This document shows positions 33,553-42,564 of a DNA stretch of 64,000 nucleotides, piece by piece. How positions within the stretch are numbered: position 1 is the stretch's first letter; every line of letters starts with the position of its first letter. Below the pieces are notes generated by a model. The model did not search any database. It saw nothing but the letters and a program-made list of their open reading frames with translations, and was not told where the DNA came from. The translations under genes and the position numbers were made by a program. Origin of the DNA: Segetibacter koreensis DSM 18137 (GTDB lineage Bacteria; Bacteroidota; Bacteroidia; Chitinophagales; Chitinophagaceae); contig NZ_KB893319.1 of NCBI RefSeq assembly GCF_000374045.1, forward strand, positions 170 through 64,169. Reading direction: 5' to 3'.

Positions 33553-35424
33553 ATGGAAAAGTTTATTGTTTCAGCCCGTAAATACAGGCCCCAGAATTTT
33601 AATACTGTTGTGGGTCAAAGCCACATAACCACTACTTTAAAAAATGCCATTCGAAACCAACAGTTAGCCCACGCTTTTTTATTTTGTGGTCCCCGCGGTG
33701 TAGGCAAAACCACCTGTGCCCGTATTTTGGCTAAAACAATCAATTGCGAAAATATCAGTCCTGACGGTGAGGCTTGTAATCATTGCCATAGTTGTGTTTC
33801 TTTTAATGAAGGAACATCTCTTAATATACATGAACTGGATGCGGCCAGTAATAACTCGGTTGATGATATTCGTGCCCTGGTAGAGCAGGTGCGGTTTGCT
33901 CCGCAGGCGGGTAAATACAAAGTGTATATAGTAGATGAGGTGCATATGCTTAGTGCCAGCGCTTTCAATGCTTTTTTGAAAACCCTTGAGGAGCCTCCTT
34001 CTTACGCTATTTTTATATTGGCTACAACCGAAAAACACAAAATTCTTCCTACTATTTTAAGCAGGTGCCAGATTTTTGATTTTAAGCGTATAACAAACAA
34101 TGACACGGTAGAGCATCTGCAGGAAATTGCAGATAAAGAAGATGTTCACGCTGAAAAGGCAGCTCTGCAGGTTATAGCTCAAAAGAGTGAAGGCTGCATG
34201 AGAGACTCCCTTAGTATTCTTGATAAAATTGTCAGTTTTACAAATGGTGAGGTCACTTATAGGAATACGTTGGAGCACCTTAACATTCTCGACCATGATT
34301 ACTACTTCAAGTTGCTCGATACGCAATTGAACCAGGATATGGCGGGAGCGATGTTGTTGTACGACGAGATAAACAGAAAAGGGTTTGAGGGTGACCTTGT
34401 ATTAAATGGCTACGCCGAATTTATCCGAAATGTGCTGGTGAGTCAAAACCCAAAGGCAGCATCTTTATTGGATGTTGTGGAAGGCTTGCAGCCGAAATAT
34501 GTGGAAACAGCAAAAAAGGTTAGTCCCGCCTACCTCGTGAGTGCTTTAAACATATTGAATGAAGCAGAAATAAACTACAAGATGGCAAGAAATAAACGCC
34601 TTCATGTAGAAATGACTATGATCAAGCTTACTTTTTTACAACAGGCAATCGATTTATCATTTGATAATCAAACCTCTACATTAGTAAAAAAAAAGCGGGT
34701 TAACGGACCGGTTGCAGTAAAATTCGAACCTTTACAATCTATTCAAATAAATGCACAAGCTGCTGCTCCAGAACCTGCTGCGGTTCCGCAAAGCAAATTG
34801 TTCATTCAACCTCCTGCCGCGACAGTCGTTGCTGAACCTAAACCAGTAATTGAAAAAAAACCAGCGGCAAAAGAAGCAACTGCTTTGCCTAAAATAAAAG
34901 AAAATGTTGATCTTCTAACTGAAACGGCTGAAATGCCTGTTCCTCCAAAAGCGAAAATACCTGCGGCTGGCAAAAAATCTTTACTTGAAAGCTTACGAGA
35001 TAAACATATAACAAACAAAACAAGCGAAAATAAAAAAGAAGCAATTCCTGTAACCGCAGAAAACTTACAGGAACATTGGAACTGTTTTAAAGATAAGCTT
35101 AAGCAGCAGGCCAAGCACTCGGTTGTTACGGTTTTCAATAATGCTCAATTGCAGGTAGTAAACGAACAGCATTTTTCTATAAGCGTATCGGCCAGCCTCG
35201 AGCAAAAATTTATAGAACAGGAGAAAACAACTTTGCTGGAGTATTTAAAAGAATGCTTTCAGAACCGGAATATAGGTTTTACTATATTGGTAAACGAACA
35301 AATTAAAGAAGTAGTAATAGCCGAACCAACACTAACTACAAGAGAAAAATATCAGAAAGTAATAGAGCAATACCCAATGATTAAAGAATTGAAAGACAGG
35401 TTGAAGTTGGAGCTGGACTATTGA
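33553..35424 (+). CDS. dnaX: DNA polymerase III subunit gamma/tau
   Basis: Clamp-loader ATPase, 623 residues. Walker A is GPRGVGKT (46-53), the zinc ligands are Cys65, Cys75, Cys78 and Cys81, Walker B is IVDEVHM, and the sensor 1 region includes ATTEKHKILPTILSRC. After domain III comes a Pro/Ala/Lys-rich linker and a C-terminal tau domain (QEHWNCFKDKLKQQ onward). At codons 378-381 nine A residues followed by G (34686-34695) form a slippery run; a -1 change or one extra A gives a stop two codons later, producing a 383-residue gamma-like form. ATG 33553 is the family start; a TTG at 33535 is ignored. Confidence 0.95.
   Translation: MEKFIVSARKYRPQNFNTVVGQSHITTTLKNAIRNQQLAHAFLFCGPRGVGKTTCARILAKTINCENISPDGEACNHCHSCVSFNEGTSLNIHELDAASNNSVDDIRALVEQVRFAPQAGKYKVYIVDEVHMLSASAFNAFLKTLEEPPSYAIFILATTEKHKILPTILSRCQIFDFKRITNNDTVEHLQEIADKEDVHAEKAALQVIAQKSEGCMRDSLSILDKIVSFTNGEVTYRNTLEHLNILDHDYYFKLLDTQLNQDMAGAMLLYDEINRKGFEGDLVLNGYAEFIRNVLVSQNPKAASLLDVVEGLQPKYVETAKKVSPAYLVSALNILNEAEINYKMARNKRLHVEMTMIKLTFLQQAIDLSFDNQTSTLVKKKRVNGPVAVKFEPLQSIQINAQAAAPEPAAVPQSKLFIQPPAATVVAEPKPVIEKKPAAKEATALPKIKENVDLLTETAEMPVPPKAKIPAAGKKSLLESLRDKHITNKTSENKKEAIPVTAENLQEHWNCFKDKLKQQAKHSVVTVFNNAQLQVVNEQHFSISVSASLEQKFIEQEKTTLLEYLKECFQNRNIGFTILVNEQIKEVVIAEPTLTTREKYQKVIEQYPMIKELKDRLKLELDY
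34686..34703 (+). promoter_or_regulatory. A9 slippage site with immediate -1 frame stop in dnaX
   Basis: Nine A then G occupy 34686-34695. In the -1 frame the following codons are GCG, GGT and TAA (34701-34703). The site lies just after the conserved ATPase/oligomerisation domains, as in Escherichia coli (ribosomal frameshift) and Thermus thermophilus (transcript slippage on A9). Confidence 0.6.
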
Positions 35425-35596
35425 GTTTTTAATGCATTTTCGGTGCAGAAATATTTACGCATACTCGTTTTTGAATTAATTATTCAATTAATTGTTTCCT
35501 TATTTTTTAATGAAAATAGAGGAAACTTTATCAGTATGATTAAAACCTTTTGCTTCTTCCAAACTTCAACTTCCTAAAAAGGAAGAATGTTTACAC

Positions 35597-35604
35597 TAAT
35601 TTTG
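35597..35604 (+). promoter_or_regulatory. Candidate -7 element (TAATTTTG) for proA
   Basis: TAATTTTG matches TAnnTTTG 43 bases before the proA ATG. A CTTCCT-AAAA-AGGAAG hairpin sequence lies at 35570-35585, where a -33 box would be, so an operator there is possible. Inference. Confidence 0.4.
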
Positions 35605-35647
35605 ACTGCGGCAATTAAAGAAAGGGATTACTATATAAAATATAAAG

Positions 35648-36892
35648 ATGGAAATAGTTGAACAATTAATTCTGAAAACATATAAAGCATCGGCGTCTCT
35701 ACGGAAAGCAGATGATCACCAAATAATAAAAACTTTACAAATGCTGGCTGATGCCGTTGAAATCAACAGTGCCGACATTTTAAAAGCCAATAGTATCGAT
35801 GTATCAAAACAGGATCCTAATGATAGCAGAACAGACCGGCTTCGCCTAAATGAACAAAGAATTAAAAATATTGCAAATAGTATAAGGCAGGTAAGCAAAC
35901 TACCAAATCCGGCAGGAAAATTACTTGAGAAACGAACATTATACAATGGCTTATTATTGGAAAAAATTGCCGTTCCCCTGGGTGTTGTCGGAGCTATTTT
36001 TGAGTCGCGTCCAAATGTAACTTTTGACATTGCTACTTTATGCCTCCGCAGCAAAAATGCTTGTTTGCTGAAGGGGAGTAGTGAGGCAGAAAATTCTAAC
36101 AAAATAGCAGTCCAGATTATTAAGAATGTTCTAAAGGAAAATAATATTGATGAAGATTGCGTCACACTTTTACCATCGAACAGGGAAACAGTGCAGCAAT
36201 TGTACACAGCGACAAAGTACGTTGATGTGCTGATTCCACGTGGCTCTGAGAGCCTGATACAATCAGTAAGAAGAAACAGCCTTGTACCTGTTATAGAAAC
36301 CGGCGCAGGGGTATGTCACATTTATGTAGAGAAAGATGCTGAACTAGATAAAGCAGTGAATATTGTTGTAAATGCAAAAGTATCAAGGCCTTCTGTTTGC
36401 AATGCAGTTGATTCTGTACTTGTTGATAGCGCAGTGGCCCCTCATTTTTTGGAAAAGCTGCAACCATTGTTTGAAAAGCATGGAGTAGAAATTTTTGCCG
36501 ATGAAGCTGCTTACGAATTACTAAAAAATTATCCTTACCTGCACAAGGCAACTCCTGAAGATTTTGGACGTGAGTTCATCAGCTTAAAATGTGCCGTGAA
36601 AATAGTTAAAGATATAGATGAGGCTCTTTCGCACATTCAGCAATATTCCACTAAACACTCAGAGGCAATTGTATCGGAAAATAAAAACCAGTGCGAACGT
36701 TTTTTACAGGAAGTTGATTCTGCTGTCGTCTATATGAATGCTTCCACTCGTTTTACTGATGGCGAGGAGTTTGGCTTAGGTGCTGAAATTGGAATTTCAA
36801 CACAAAAACTTCACGCAAGAGGACCATTTGCGCTCGAGAAACTGGCGACCGAAAAATGGATTGTGAGAGGAGAAGGGCAAGTGCGGGAATAG
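35648..36892 (+). CDS. proA: Gamma-glutamyl phosphate reductase
   Basis: NADPH-dependent aldehyde-dehydrogenase-fold enzyme of proline synthesis, 414 residues, which reduces gamma-glutamyl phosphate to glutamate semialdehyde. The catalytic Cys251 is in RPSVCNAVDSVLV. Other family blocks are VPLGVVGAIFESRPNVT, LLKGSSEAENSN, IPRGSESLIQSVRR, ETGAGVCHIYVEKDA and GLGAEIGISTQKLHARGP. The partner proB is not adjacent in this window, which is somewhat unusual since proB and proA are often neighbours. Confidence 0.96.
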   Translation: MEIVEQLILKTYKASASLRKADDHQIIKTLQMLADAVEINSADILKANSIDVSKQDPNDSRTDRLRLNEQRIKNIANSIRQVSKLPNPAGKLLEKRTLYNGLLLEKIAVPLGVVGAIFESRPNVTFDIATLCLRSKNACLLKGSSEAENSNKIAVQIIKNVLKENNIDEDCVTLLPSNRETVQQLYTATKYVDVLIPRGSESLIQSVRRNSLVPVIETGAGVCHIYVEKDAELDKAVNIVVNAKVSRPSVCNAVDSVLVDSAVAPHFLEKLQPLFEKHGVEIFADEAAYELLKNYPYLHKATPEDFGREFISLKCAVKIVKDIDEALSHIQQYSTKHSEAIVSENKNQCERFLQEVDSAVVYMNASTRFTDGEEFGLGAEIGISTQKLHARGPFALEKLATEKWIVRGEGQVRE

Positions 36893-37425
36893 TTATTCCA
36901 GCATGTTTTTCAACCTAAAGTAAGTCGAGGAGCATGCTTGTCAGTTTATATTTAACTGTAATTGTTTAGACTAATTGAATTTGCGTTTCCTCATATTTAT
37001 TTTTAAAAGGCGTCTGACCATATTAAACAACAATAATCAGAGAACGACGAAGAATTTTACTTCCGCCCTATTTTACATTATTCTTTACTTCTTGTATCAT
37101 TATTATCTGGCTGTTTATCCTATCTAAATATCTTTTGATTGTTGGTCTTGCCATAAGATCGTCAATTTTCTAATCATAGTATTTTTCATACAATTCAATA
37201 ATTTTTTTTTTAATATAATTACCAGAAAATTTTTATTACATTAGCTATAGATCTTTAAATTATTCATTGAAGATAAATTTTTCTCTGAGCAGGTTTCATA
37301 TCATCTATTCTTAGTGCTTATAGTAAGCATTTTAATTTTCTAACCTACACCGTTCTCTTGTGATCTTAAATTTTTGAGGTATCTCTTTTTATTTGTATTT
37401 AGACGATTACTTTAAATGCACCTTT
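36893..37425. other. Intergenic region, 0.5 kb, A/T rich, possible decayed minus-strand gene
   Basis: No intact gene was seen. On the minus strand 37068-37206 reads ELYEKYYD, an in-frame TAG, then KIDDLMARPTIKRYLDRINSQ and a stop at 37068, with a charged, protein-like composition that suggests a short remnant, but no family can be named. The right part (37200-37390) is very A/T rich and probably holds the promoter of the lipoprotein hydrolase gene. Confidence 0.35.
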
Positions 37426-38709
37426 ATGAAAAGTTATTCTCTACTAGTTATTGTCCTTCTCCTTTTAACCCTCGGCTGTAAGAAAGAATTAAATACATAT
37501 CCTACCAGTATTGAACCTAACAATTTGTTTTTACAAAAAATGACAAATTACCAAAGGGTTACTACTATAGATGGAAATGTTACAAAGGTCGGGTGCAACG
37601 TTACTAAGTTGCAATCTGGAGAAATATATCAAATATGTGTTCCAGCCAATTGGAATGGAGAATTGATACTGTACGCACACGGGTATGTTTCTCCATTTTT
37701 GCCATTGGCTCTGCCTGTCGAGGCTGCAGCTTATGTTCCATTGTTTACAAGTCTTGGCTACGCCTTTGCTACCACAAGCTATAGCGAAAATGGGTTGGCT
37801 ATCCAATCTGGAGTGGACAATATGTTGAATTTACGAAAAAAATTCATTGAAGAATTTGGGAAGCCAAGCAAAATATATTTGACGGGAGGTTCTGAAGGAG
37901 GTGTTGTTACTACCCTGGCTATAGAGCGGCACCCGGAATTCTTTAGTGGTGGTTTGCCACTCTGCAGCCATTGTGGCAATTTTCAGAAGCAAATTGATTA
38001 TAATGGAGACTTCCGCGTGTTGTTTGATTACTTTTTTCCTGGTGTTTTACCCGGAAACGTTGTAAACATACCTGACCAACTTATTGCTAACTGGCAAACT
38101 GAATATGTTCCGGCTATTTTAAAAGCTATCAGGTCAAATCCTGCTGCTACTTTAAAAGTCCTTAATACTGCCCACGCCGCTTACATACCTGGAAATGATA
38201 GTAGCATGGCTGTAACTACTATAGGAGTTCTTCGTTATGATGTTTTTGCCACGAGAGATGCAATTAAGAAATTTGGGGGACAACCATATGAAAATATTAA
38301 TAAAATATATTTTGGTAGCGGGAGCATTTGGGAAGATATTAAATTGAATAAACGTGTGAAACGATTTAGTGCTGACAAAACTGCTTTAAGAACTATTGCA
38401 CGGTACTATGAAACAAGTGGTAATATACAATTGCCACTTGTTTCGGCTCATACTACACTCGATCCTATTGTACCATTTTGGCATCTTCCTTTGTATGAGT
38501 TTAAAACAATTTTACGAGGCACAAATTCTCTTTTTACCGGTATACCTGTTAAAGCCTTTGGTCACTGTGCTTTTACAGAAGCTGAAATAGTACAGGGTTT
38601 TGGTTTGCTGGTTCAAAAGGTAAAAGGTCAGACACCGCCAATTACTAAGAAATTAGTTGACCTTAGTAGTACCACAAATGGAAAAATAATACAGTCAGTA
38701 GGTAATTAG
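37426..38709 (+). CDS. Alpha/beta-hydrolase-fold lipoprotein
   Basis: A 427-residue lipoprotein: the signal peptide ends in a lipobox (LLTLGC, Cys18) and is followed by Lys-Lys-Glu. The hydrolase part shows the oxyanion segment LILYAHGYV, the nucleophile elbow YLTGGSEGGV (Ser156), an Asp in SAHTTLDPIVPFWH and the His in VKAFGHCAFTEAE, giving a complete Ser-Asp-His set. Similar proteins are annotated as secreted esterase or tannase/feruloyl-esterase-like; the substrate is unknown. ATG 37426 is chosen because it places the signal peptide at the N-terminus. It is not in an operon. Confidence 0.78.
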   Translation: MKSYSLLVIVLLLLTLGCKKELNTYPTSIEPNNLFLQKMTNYQRVTTIDGNVTKVGCNVTKLQSGEIYQICVPANWNGELILYAHGYVSPFLPLALPVEAAAYVPLFTSLGYAFATTSYSENGLAIQSGVDNMLNLRKKFIEEFGKPSKIYLTGGSEGGVVTTLAIERHPEFFSGGLPLCSHCGNFQKQIDYNGDFRVLFDYFFPGVLPGNVVNIPDQLIANWQTEYVPAILKAIRSNPAATLKVLNTAHAAYIPGNDSSMAVTTIGVLRYDVFATRDAIKKFGGQPYENINKIYFGSGSIWEDIKLNKRVKRFSADKTALRTIARYYETSGNIQLPLVSAHTTLDPIVPFWHLPLYEFKTILRGTNSLFTGIPVKAFGHCAFTEAEIVQGFGLLVQKVKGQTPPITKKLVDLSSTTNGKIIQSVGN

Positions 38710-39110
38710 GGCAGTAATGGATAAGAGTTGAAAAATTTATAAAAGTAGCTATTATAATAGAAGGTTTTCGTTCAATGGTATTTACTTGTTCTTTAAAGAA
38801 TACGTTTTTGCTTTCTCCAGTTTCTATATGAAAGCAATGCAATTGAATAAAAAAATAAATAGCAGCCATATAATAGCTGCTATTCAATTGTTGCTTTTAG
38901 GGAATAATAGTGCTGGTACATTAATTTCTAAAAAGCCTTAAGTCCTATGAGATTACTATAATAAAACCGAATATTTCGAAATAATCATTAGATATTTTTC
39001 AACATGCGCGCTGTTAAAACAAACATCATGTGACGACATAATTGTTATTTTTGTCGTCATCCGATACCGATAATGACAGCGTCGATAATCATAAGTAATT
39101 TATGCACAAA
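38710..39110. other. Convergent intergenic region, 0.4 kb, with two hairpins
   Basis: The region lies between the 3' ends of the lipoprotein hydrolase and cytochrome c genes. It contains a long inverted repeat at 38831-38897 and a shorter one at 39031-39059 (TGACGACA with TGTCGTCA). No coding frame was recognised. Confidence 0.6.
38831..38897. terminator. Long bidirectional hairpin between convergent genes
   Basis: AAAGCAA plus CAATTGAATA (38831-38849, with a 2-base bulge) pair with TATTCAATTG plus TTGCTTT (38881-38897), 17 bp in total, and an inner GCAGC/GCTGC stem sits in the loop. It is placed to stop transcripts from both sides. Confidence 0.65.
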
Positions 39111-39518
39111 TTATTTCTTTAAAGACAGCACATATTTTACCATTGCCACAGCGTCTTCTTTAGATAAATTTGGATGTGGAGTCATTGGTACAACTCCCCA
39201 GTTGCCCGCACCGCCTTTAATTACCTTATTCGATAATGTATCTATCACTTGTGGTGTATTTGGGTATTTTGCTGCAACAGCAGAATAAGCCGGTCCTGTT
39301 GAAGCCTCATTTATTTTATGACAGGTTAAACAATCATTTTTTCCAACAAGTTCAAGGCCTTTTTCGTAGTCAGGATTTTCTGCTGGTTCTTCTTTTGCTT
39401 CCTCTTTTGCTTCGTCCTTTCTTGATTCTGTTTCCGCGTTTTTGTCATTTCCTCCGCCACCACAACTGGCTAATAAACCTAAACCACCGAAAGAAAGAAT
39501 AATAAATAGCTTTTTCAT
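39111..39518 (-). CDS. Monoheme cytochrome c lipoprotein
   Basis: A 135-residue class I cytochrome c. The lipobox (LLASC, Cys19) gives a lipid anchor, followed by a Glu/Lys/Asp-rich linker (about 25-50). The heme site is CLTCH (63-67) and the axial Met is Met112 in GVVPMTPHP. It is the third gene of a minus-strand group with a TIM-barrel protein (31 bases upstream) and a Gfo/Idh/MocA oxidoreductase. This context suggests that it accepts electrons from the glycoside dehydrogenase flavoprotein encoded at 46361-48046, as cytochrome subunits do in known glucoside 3-dehydrogenases; this link is inference. Confidence 0.9.
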   Translation of the reverse strand: MKKLFIILSFGGLGLLASCGGGGNDKNAETESRKDEAKEEAKEEPAENPDYEKGLELVGKNDCLTCHKINEASTGPAYSAVAAKYPNTPQVIDTLSNKVIKGGAGNWGVVPMTPHPNLSKEDAVAMVKYVLSLKK

Positions 39519-39549
39519 GTCCTTTTTAAATTAAATTTTAAAATTATTA

Positions 39550-40605
39550 TTATGATAGTCCCAATATGCTGCGATTCAGTTGTTCATTGCTTCCTGCACC
39601 TGCAAAATCATCAAATGCTTTTTCTGTTACTCTTATAATATGGTCTTTAATAAAAATCGCCCCTTCCCTGGCTCCATCTTCGGGATGTTTCAGAGCACAT
39701 TCCCATTCCATTACGGCCCAACCGGAATAATCGTAAGCTGTCAGCTTACTAAAAACACTTTTAAAGTCAACTTGCCCGTCTCCCAGGGAACGAAAACGTC
39801 CGGCACGGTTAACCCAGTTTTGGTAGCCACCATATACGCCCTGTTTGCCTGTAGGATTAAATTCCGCGTCCTTAACATGAAACATCTTTATACGTTCATG
39901 ATAATTATCTATATAAGAGAGATAATCAAGGCATTGTAATACGAAGTGGGAGGGATCGTATAATAAACATGCTCTTGCATGATTATTTACTTTTTCTAAA
40001 AACATTTCGTAAGTCACTCCATCATGCAGATCTTCACCCGGGTGAATTTCATAGCATAGGTCTACACCACGTTCATCATACTCGTTCAAGATTGGTAACC
40101 AACGTTTGGCTAATTCTTCAAAACCAGTTTCTACCAAACCGGCAGGACGTTGTGGCCAAGGATATATTGTATGCCAAAGCAAAGCGCCGCTAAATGTGGC
40201 ACTAGCCTTCAACCCAAGATTTTGTGATGCTTTGGCAGCATACTTAACCTGTTGAACTGCCCACTCTGTTCTGGCTTTTGGATTATTACGAAATTGTTCA
40301 GGCGCAAATGAGTCAAACATGGCATCATAAGCAGGGTGCACCGCTACCAACTGACCCTGCAAATGTGTAGAAAGCTCTGTTATTTCTAATCCACATTCAT
40401 TCACAAGACCTTTTAGCTCGTCTGCATATGTTTTACTTTCTGCAGCTTTTTGCAGGTCTATACACCGCGGGTCCCAGGCCGGTATTTGAACACCAACAAA
40501 CCCTATGCTTTTCGCCCATTGGCAAATACTTTTAAGATCATTAAAAGGTGGTGTGTCACCAAGAAACTGCGCTAAAAAAATTCCGGGTCCTTTTATTGTT
40601 TTCAT
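39550..40605 (-). CDS. Sugar phosphate isomerase/epimerase-like TIM-barrel protein
   Basis: A 351-residue xylose-isomerase-like TIM barrel (AP endonuclease family 2 fold). Predicted metal ligands are in DLCYEIHPGEDLHDG (Glu), LYDPSHFVLQ (Asp, His), MFHVKDAEF (His) and AVMEWECALK (Glu). It has no signal peptide. Start ATG 40605 has an AGGAG eight bases upstream, which favours it over the TTG at 40611. Relatives act on 3-keto sugars or glycosides as isomerases, epimerases or eliminating cleavage enzymes. It lies between a Gfo/Idh/MocA dehydrogenase and cytochrome c, so the three probably work in one pathway. Confidence 0.88.
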   Translation of the reverse strand: MKTIKGPGIFLAQFLGDTPPFNDLKSICQWAKSIGFVGVQIPAWDPRCIDLQKAAESKTYADELKGLVNECGLEITELSTHLQGQLVAVHPAYDAMFDSFAPEQFRNNPKARTEWAVQQVKYAAKASQNLGLKASATFSGALLWHTIYPWPQRPAGLVETGFEELAKRWLPILNEYDERGVDLCYEIHPGEDLHDGVTYEMFLEKVNNHARACLLYDPSHFVLQCLDYLSYIDNYHERIKMFHVKDAEFNPTGKQGVYGGYQNWVNRAGRFRSLGDGQVDFKSVFSKLTAYDYSGWAVMEWECALKHPEDGAREGAIFIKDHIIRVTEKAFDDFAGAGSNEQLNRSILGLS

Positions 40606-40715
40606 GGGCAATTCTCCTAATCCCTCCTTACTTCGAAGGGCTTTGTATATAAACTTTAGTAGTTAAGAATAAAGTTATTTAAACGAAATTTTCTCTAAAG
40701 GGTGTTTTTAAAGGC

Positions 40716-41873
40716 TCAGACGTTGAATGGTGTCCATTTTTCCTTCGATGTCGATGAAGCAATTACATTTTCAATAAATGCCATTCCTCGAACCCCATCT
40801 TCAATGCCTGGAAAATCTAGCCATTCCTTTTTTGGTTGTTCTCCCGCCAATTGCGCTTTTACGCACAAAGCAAAGTTTCGGTAATGATTTGCAAAAGCTT
40901 CCACATATCCTTCAGGATGTCCGGCAGTTATGCGCGTATTATGTTTTGCAACTTCACTCAGGTATCCGGTTCCTGCGCGCCATGTTTCCACGGGCTTGTT
41001 GGGAGCTACAAATATGAGCGAATTAGGATCGTGCTGATACCACTTAACACCGCCCTTGTCGCCATAAATTTTTATGTTCAGATTATTTTCCTCTCCCGCC
41101 ATTATTTGTGATGCAATCAAAACTCCGGTAGCACCATTTTCAAATTTCAATAAAACCGCGCCATCATCATCCAGTTTTCTGCCTTCCACAACTATATGCA
41201 GATCTGCCAGTATTTCCGATACTTTAAGGCCCGATATATATTCAGCAAGATTAAAGGCGTGAGTGCCAATGTCTCCCATGCCGCCTGCTATTCCACTTTT
41301 AGAAGGGTCTGTTCGCCAGGAAGCCTGCTTATTATCATTTGACGCTTCTACAAAAGAACTTAGCCAACCCTGGGGATAAGTAACCAATATTTTCCTTATG
41401 TTGCCAACTTTGCCATTTGCTACCTGTACCCGTGCTTCTTTCACCAACGGATAGCCGGTGTAAGTATGAGTTAAGCAAAAATATTTTCCGGTCTTTTCTA
41501 CAACTTGTTTTAGTTCTTTTGCCTCAGCAAGTGTAAATGTCATTGGCTTGTCTAAGACCACATGAAATCCGTTTTCCATTGCAAGTTTAGCCGGTTCAAA
41601 ATGCACGTGATTAGGCGTTACAATACTTACAAAATCCATTCTCACATCATCAGAAAGTTCTTTTTCTTTCGAAATCATTTCCTGGTAAGAGTCATATACC
41701 CGGTTAGGGTCAAGGTTTAAGTCTCGTCCACTGTCTTTTGATTTCTTTGGGTCTGAGCTTAATGCACCACAAACTAATTCAATTTCACCATCCATTATAG
41801 CTGCCATTCTATGTATTACCCCGATAAATGCTCCCGCTCCTCCACCTATCATACCCATTCTTAATTTTCTCAT
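40716..41873 (-). CDS. Gfo/Idh/MocA family oxidoreductase (cytoplasmic)
   Basis: A 385-residue NAD(P)-dependent dehydrogenase. The Rossmann motif is [12 protein letters not shown] (7-18); the usual EKP motif is DKP here (Asp108-Lys109-Pro110); the catalytic Asp/His region is [16 protein letters not shown]. No signal peptide. Members oxidise or reduce hydroxyl groups of sugars, cyclitols or glycosides, often at C3. It is the first gene of the minus-strand group and is divergent from the MFS transporter gene at 42565, with a 0.7-kb control region between them. Substrate not determined by sequence. Confidence 0.92.
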   Translation of the reverse strand: MRKLRMGMIGGGAGAFIGVIHRMAAIMDGEIELVCGALSSDPKKSKDSGRDLNLDPNRVYDSYQEMISKEKELSDDVRMDFVSIVTPNHVHFEPAKLAMENGFHVVLDKPMTFTLAEAKELKQVVEKTGKYFCLTHTYTGYPLVKEARVQVANGKVGNIRKILVTYPQGWLSSFVEASNDNKQASWRTDPSKSGIAGGMGDIGTHAFNLAEYISGLKVSEILADLHIVVEGRKLDDDGAVLLKFENGATGVLIASQIMAGEENNLNIKIYGDKGGVKWYQHDPNSLIFVAPNKPVETWRAGTGYLSEVAKHNTRITAGHPEGYVEAFANHYRNFALCVKAQLAGEQPKKEWLDFPGIEDGVRGMAFIENVIASSTSKEKWTPFNV

Positions 41874-41955
41874 ATAGCAATAAATAACGGTTATTAAAAA
41901 TCAGAAAAAAACTATTAAAAACTTTTTATTTAATTTTTTAGGTACTGGTGTCAGC

Positions 41956-42021
41956 CTTTCATAGCAGCATCCTTGCGTCGCAATCACTTCATCAGAAAAC
42001 CGATGCGAATCTTTAGTCTTC
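41956..42021. repeat. Interspersed repeat, copy 2
   Basis: Shares the palindrome TTGCGTCGCAA (41973-41983) and flanks with the copy at 29681-29748: ATAGCAGCATC against ATAGCATCATC, the same TTGCGTCGCAATCACTTCA, and CTTTAGTCTTCAC against CTTTAGTTTCCAT. Confidence 0.65.
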
Positions 42022-42323
42022 ACTGCTAATATCTCTTCGTCAATTGCAAACTATTACAGCAATAATGCACTTTTTACAATTAACAGGTCAAATTTATAGG
42101 TTATTCATTTATAGGTTTACTTTTTTTCGTTTTCACTGTAATTTTTTTTTCAATTGTAAATAAACATATGTCTTTAAATACTACATTTATCGCCTAAAAC
42201 CGGTGTACAAAAACTAACGAATGCAAAATTTACTCTCTTACCCTACTAAGACAAGATTTATTATTTGTTTAGAAACTTACTTTAATCAAACAATTTCTTA
42301 CATCATCAACCACTAAAAAACAT

Positions 42324-42467
42324 ATGAAAGCTATCAACAGAAATCAGTTATTTACAGAAAGTTACGCATCTCTTTTAATTACTTCATTGTTTGCAACCAG
42401 GACCGGGACACCAAACCATAGTGGTTTGCAATTGCACCTTAATAATGGTCAGATAAAAACAATCTGA
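42324..42467 (+). CDS. Possible 47-residue leader or small protein
   Basis: An ATG-TGA frame of 47 codons (MKAINRNQLFTESYASLLIT at the start) about 100 bases before the MFS gene. It has no signal or known motif and overlaps the two palindromes. It could be a leader peptide or chance. Low confidence. Confidence 0.2.
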   Translation: MKAINRNQLFTESYASLLITSLFATRTGTPNHSGLQLHLNNGQIKTI

Positions 42468-42564
42468 ACCAGGTTCAACGAGAGCAAATAAAAAAATAAT
42501 CGAATGTTGCTTTCATCCTAAGTCGCCTATAATTTCACTTTTAAAACTTATAAACTTAAATTTA

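Larger units (their letters stand above)
41874..42564. other. Divergent control region of the sugar-oxidation locus, 0.7 kb
   Basis: The longest non-coding stretch in the locus. It holds the second copy of the interspersed repeat, a short open frame at 42324-42467, and two adjacent palindromes, AAACCA-TAG-TGGTTT (42413-42427) and TGCAATTGCA (42427-42436). The divergent promoters of both operon groups must lie here, but no clear TAnnTTTG box was identified. Confidence 0.6.

Noticed and set aside
35716-36207. 163-codon open frame antisense to proA
   Set aside because: It lies fully within conserved proA coding sequence and shows Ser/Leu-rich, low-information composition typical of antisense frames.
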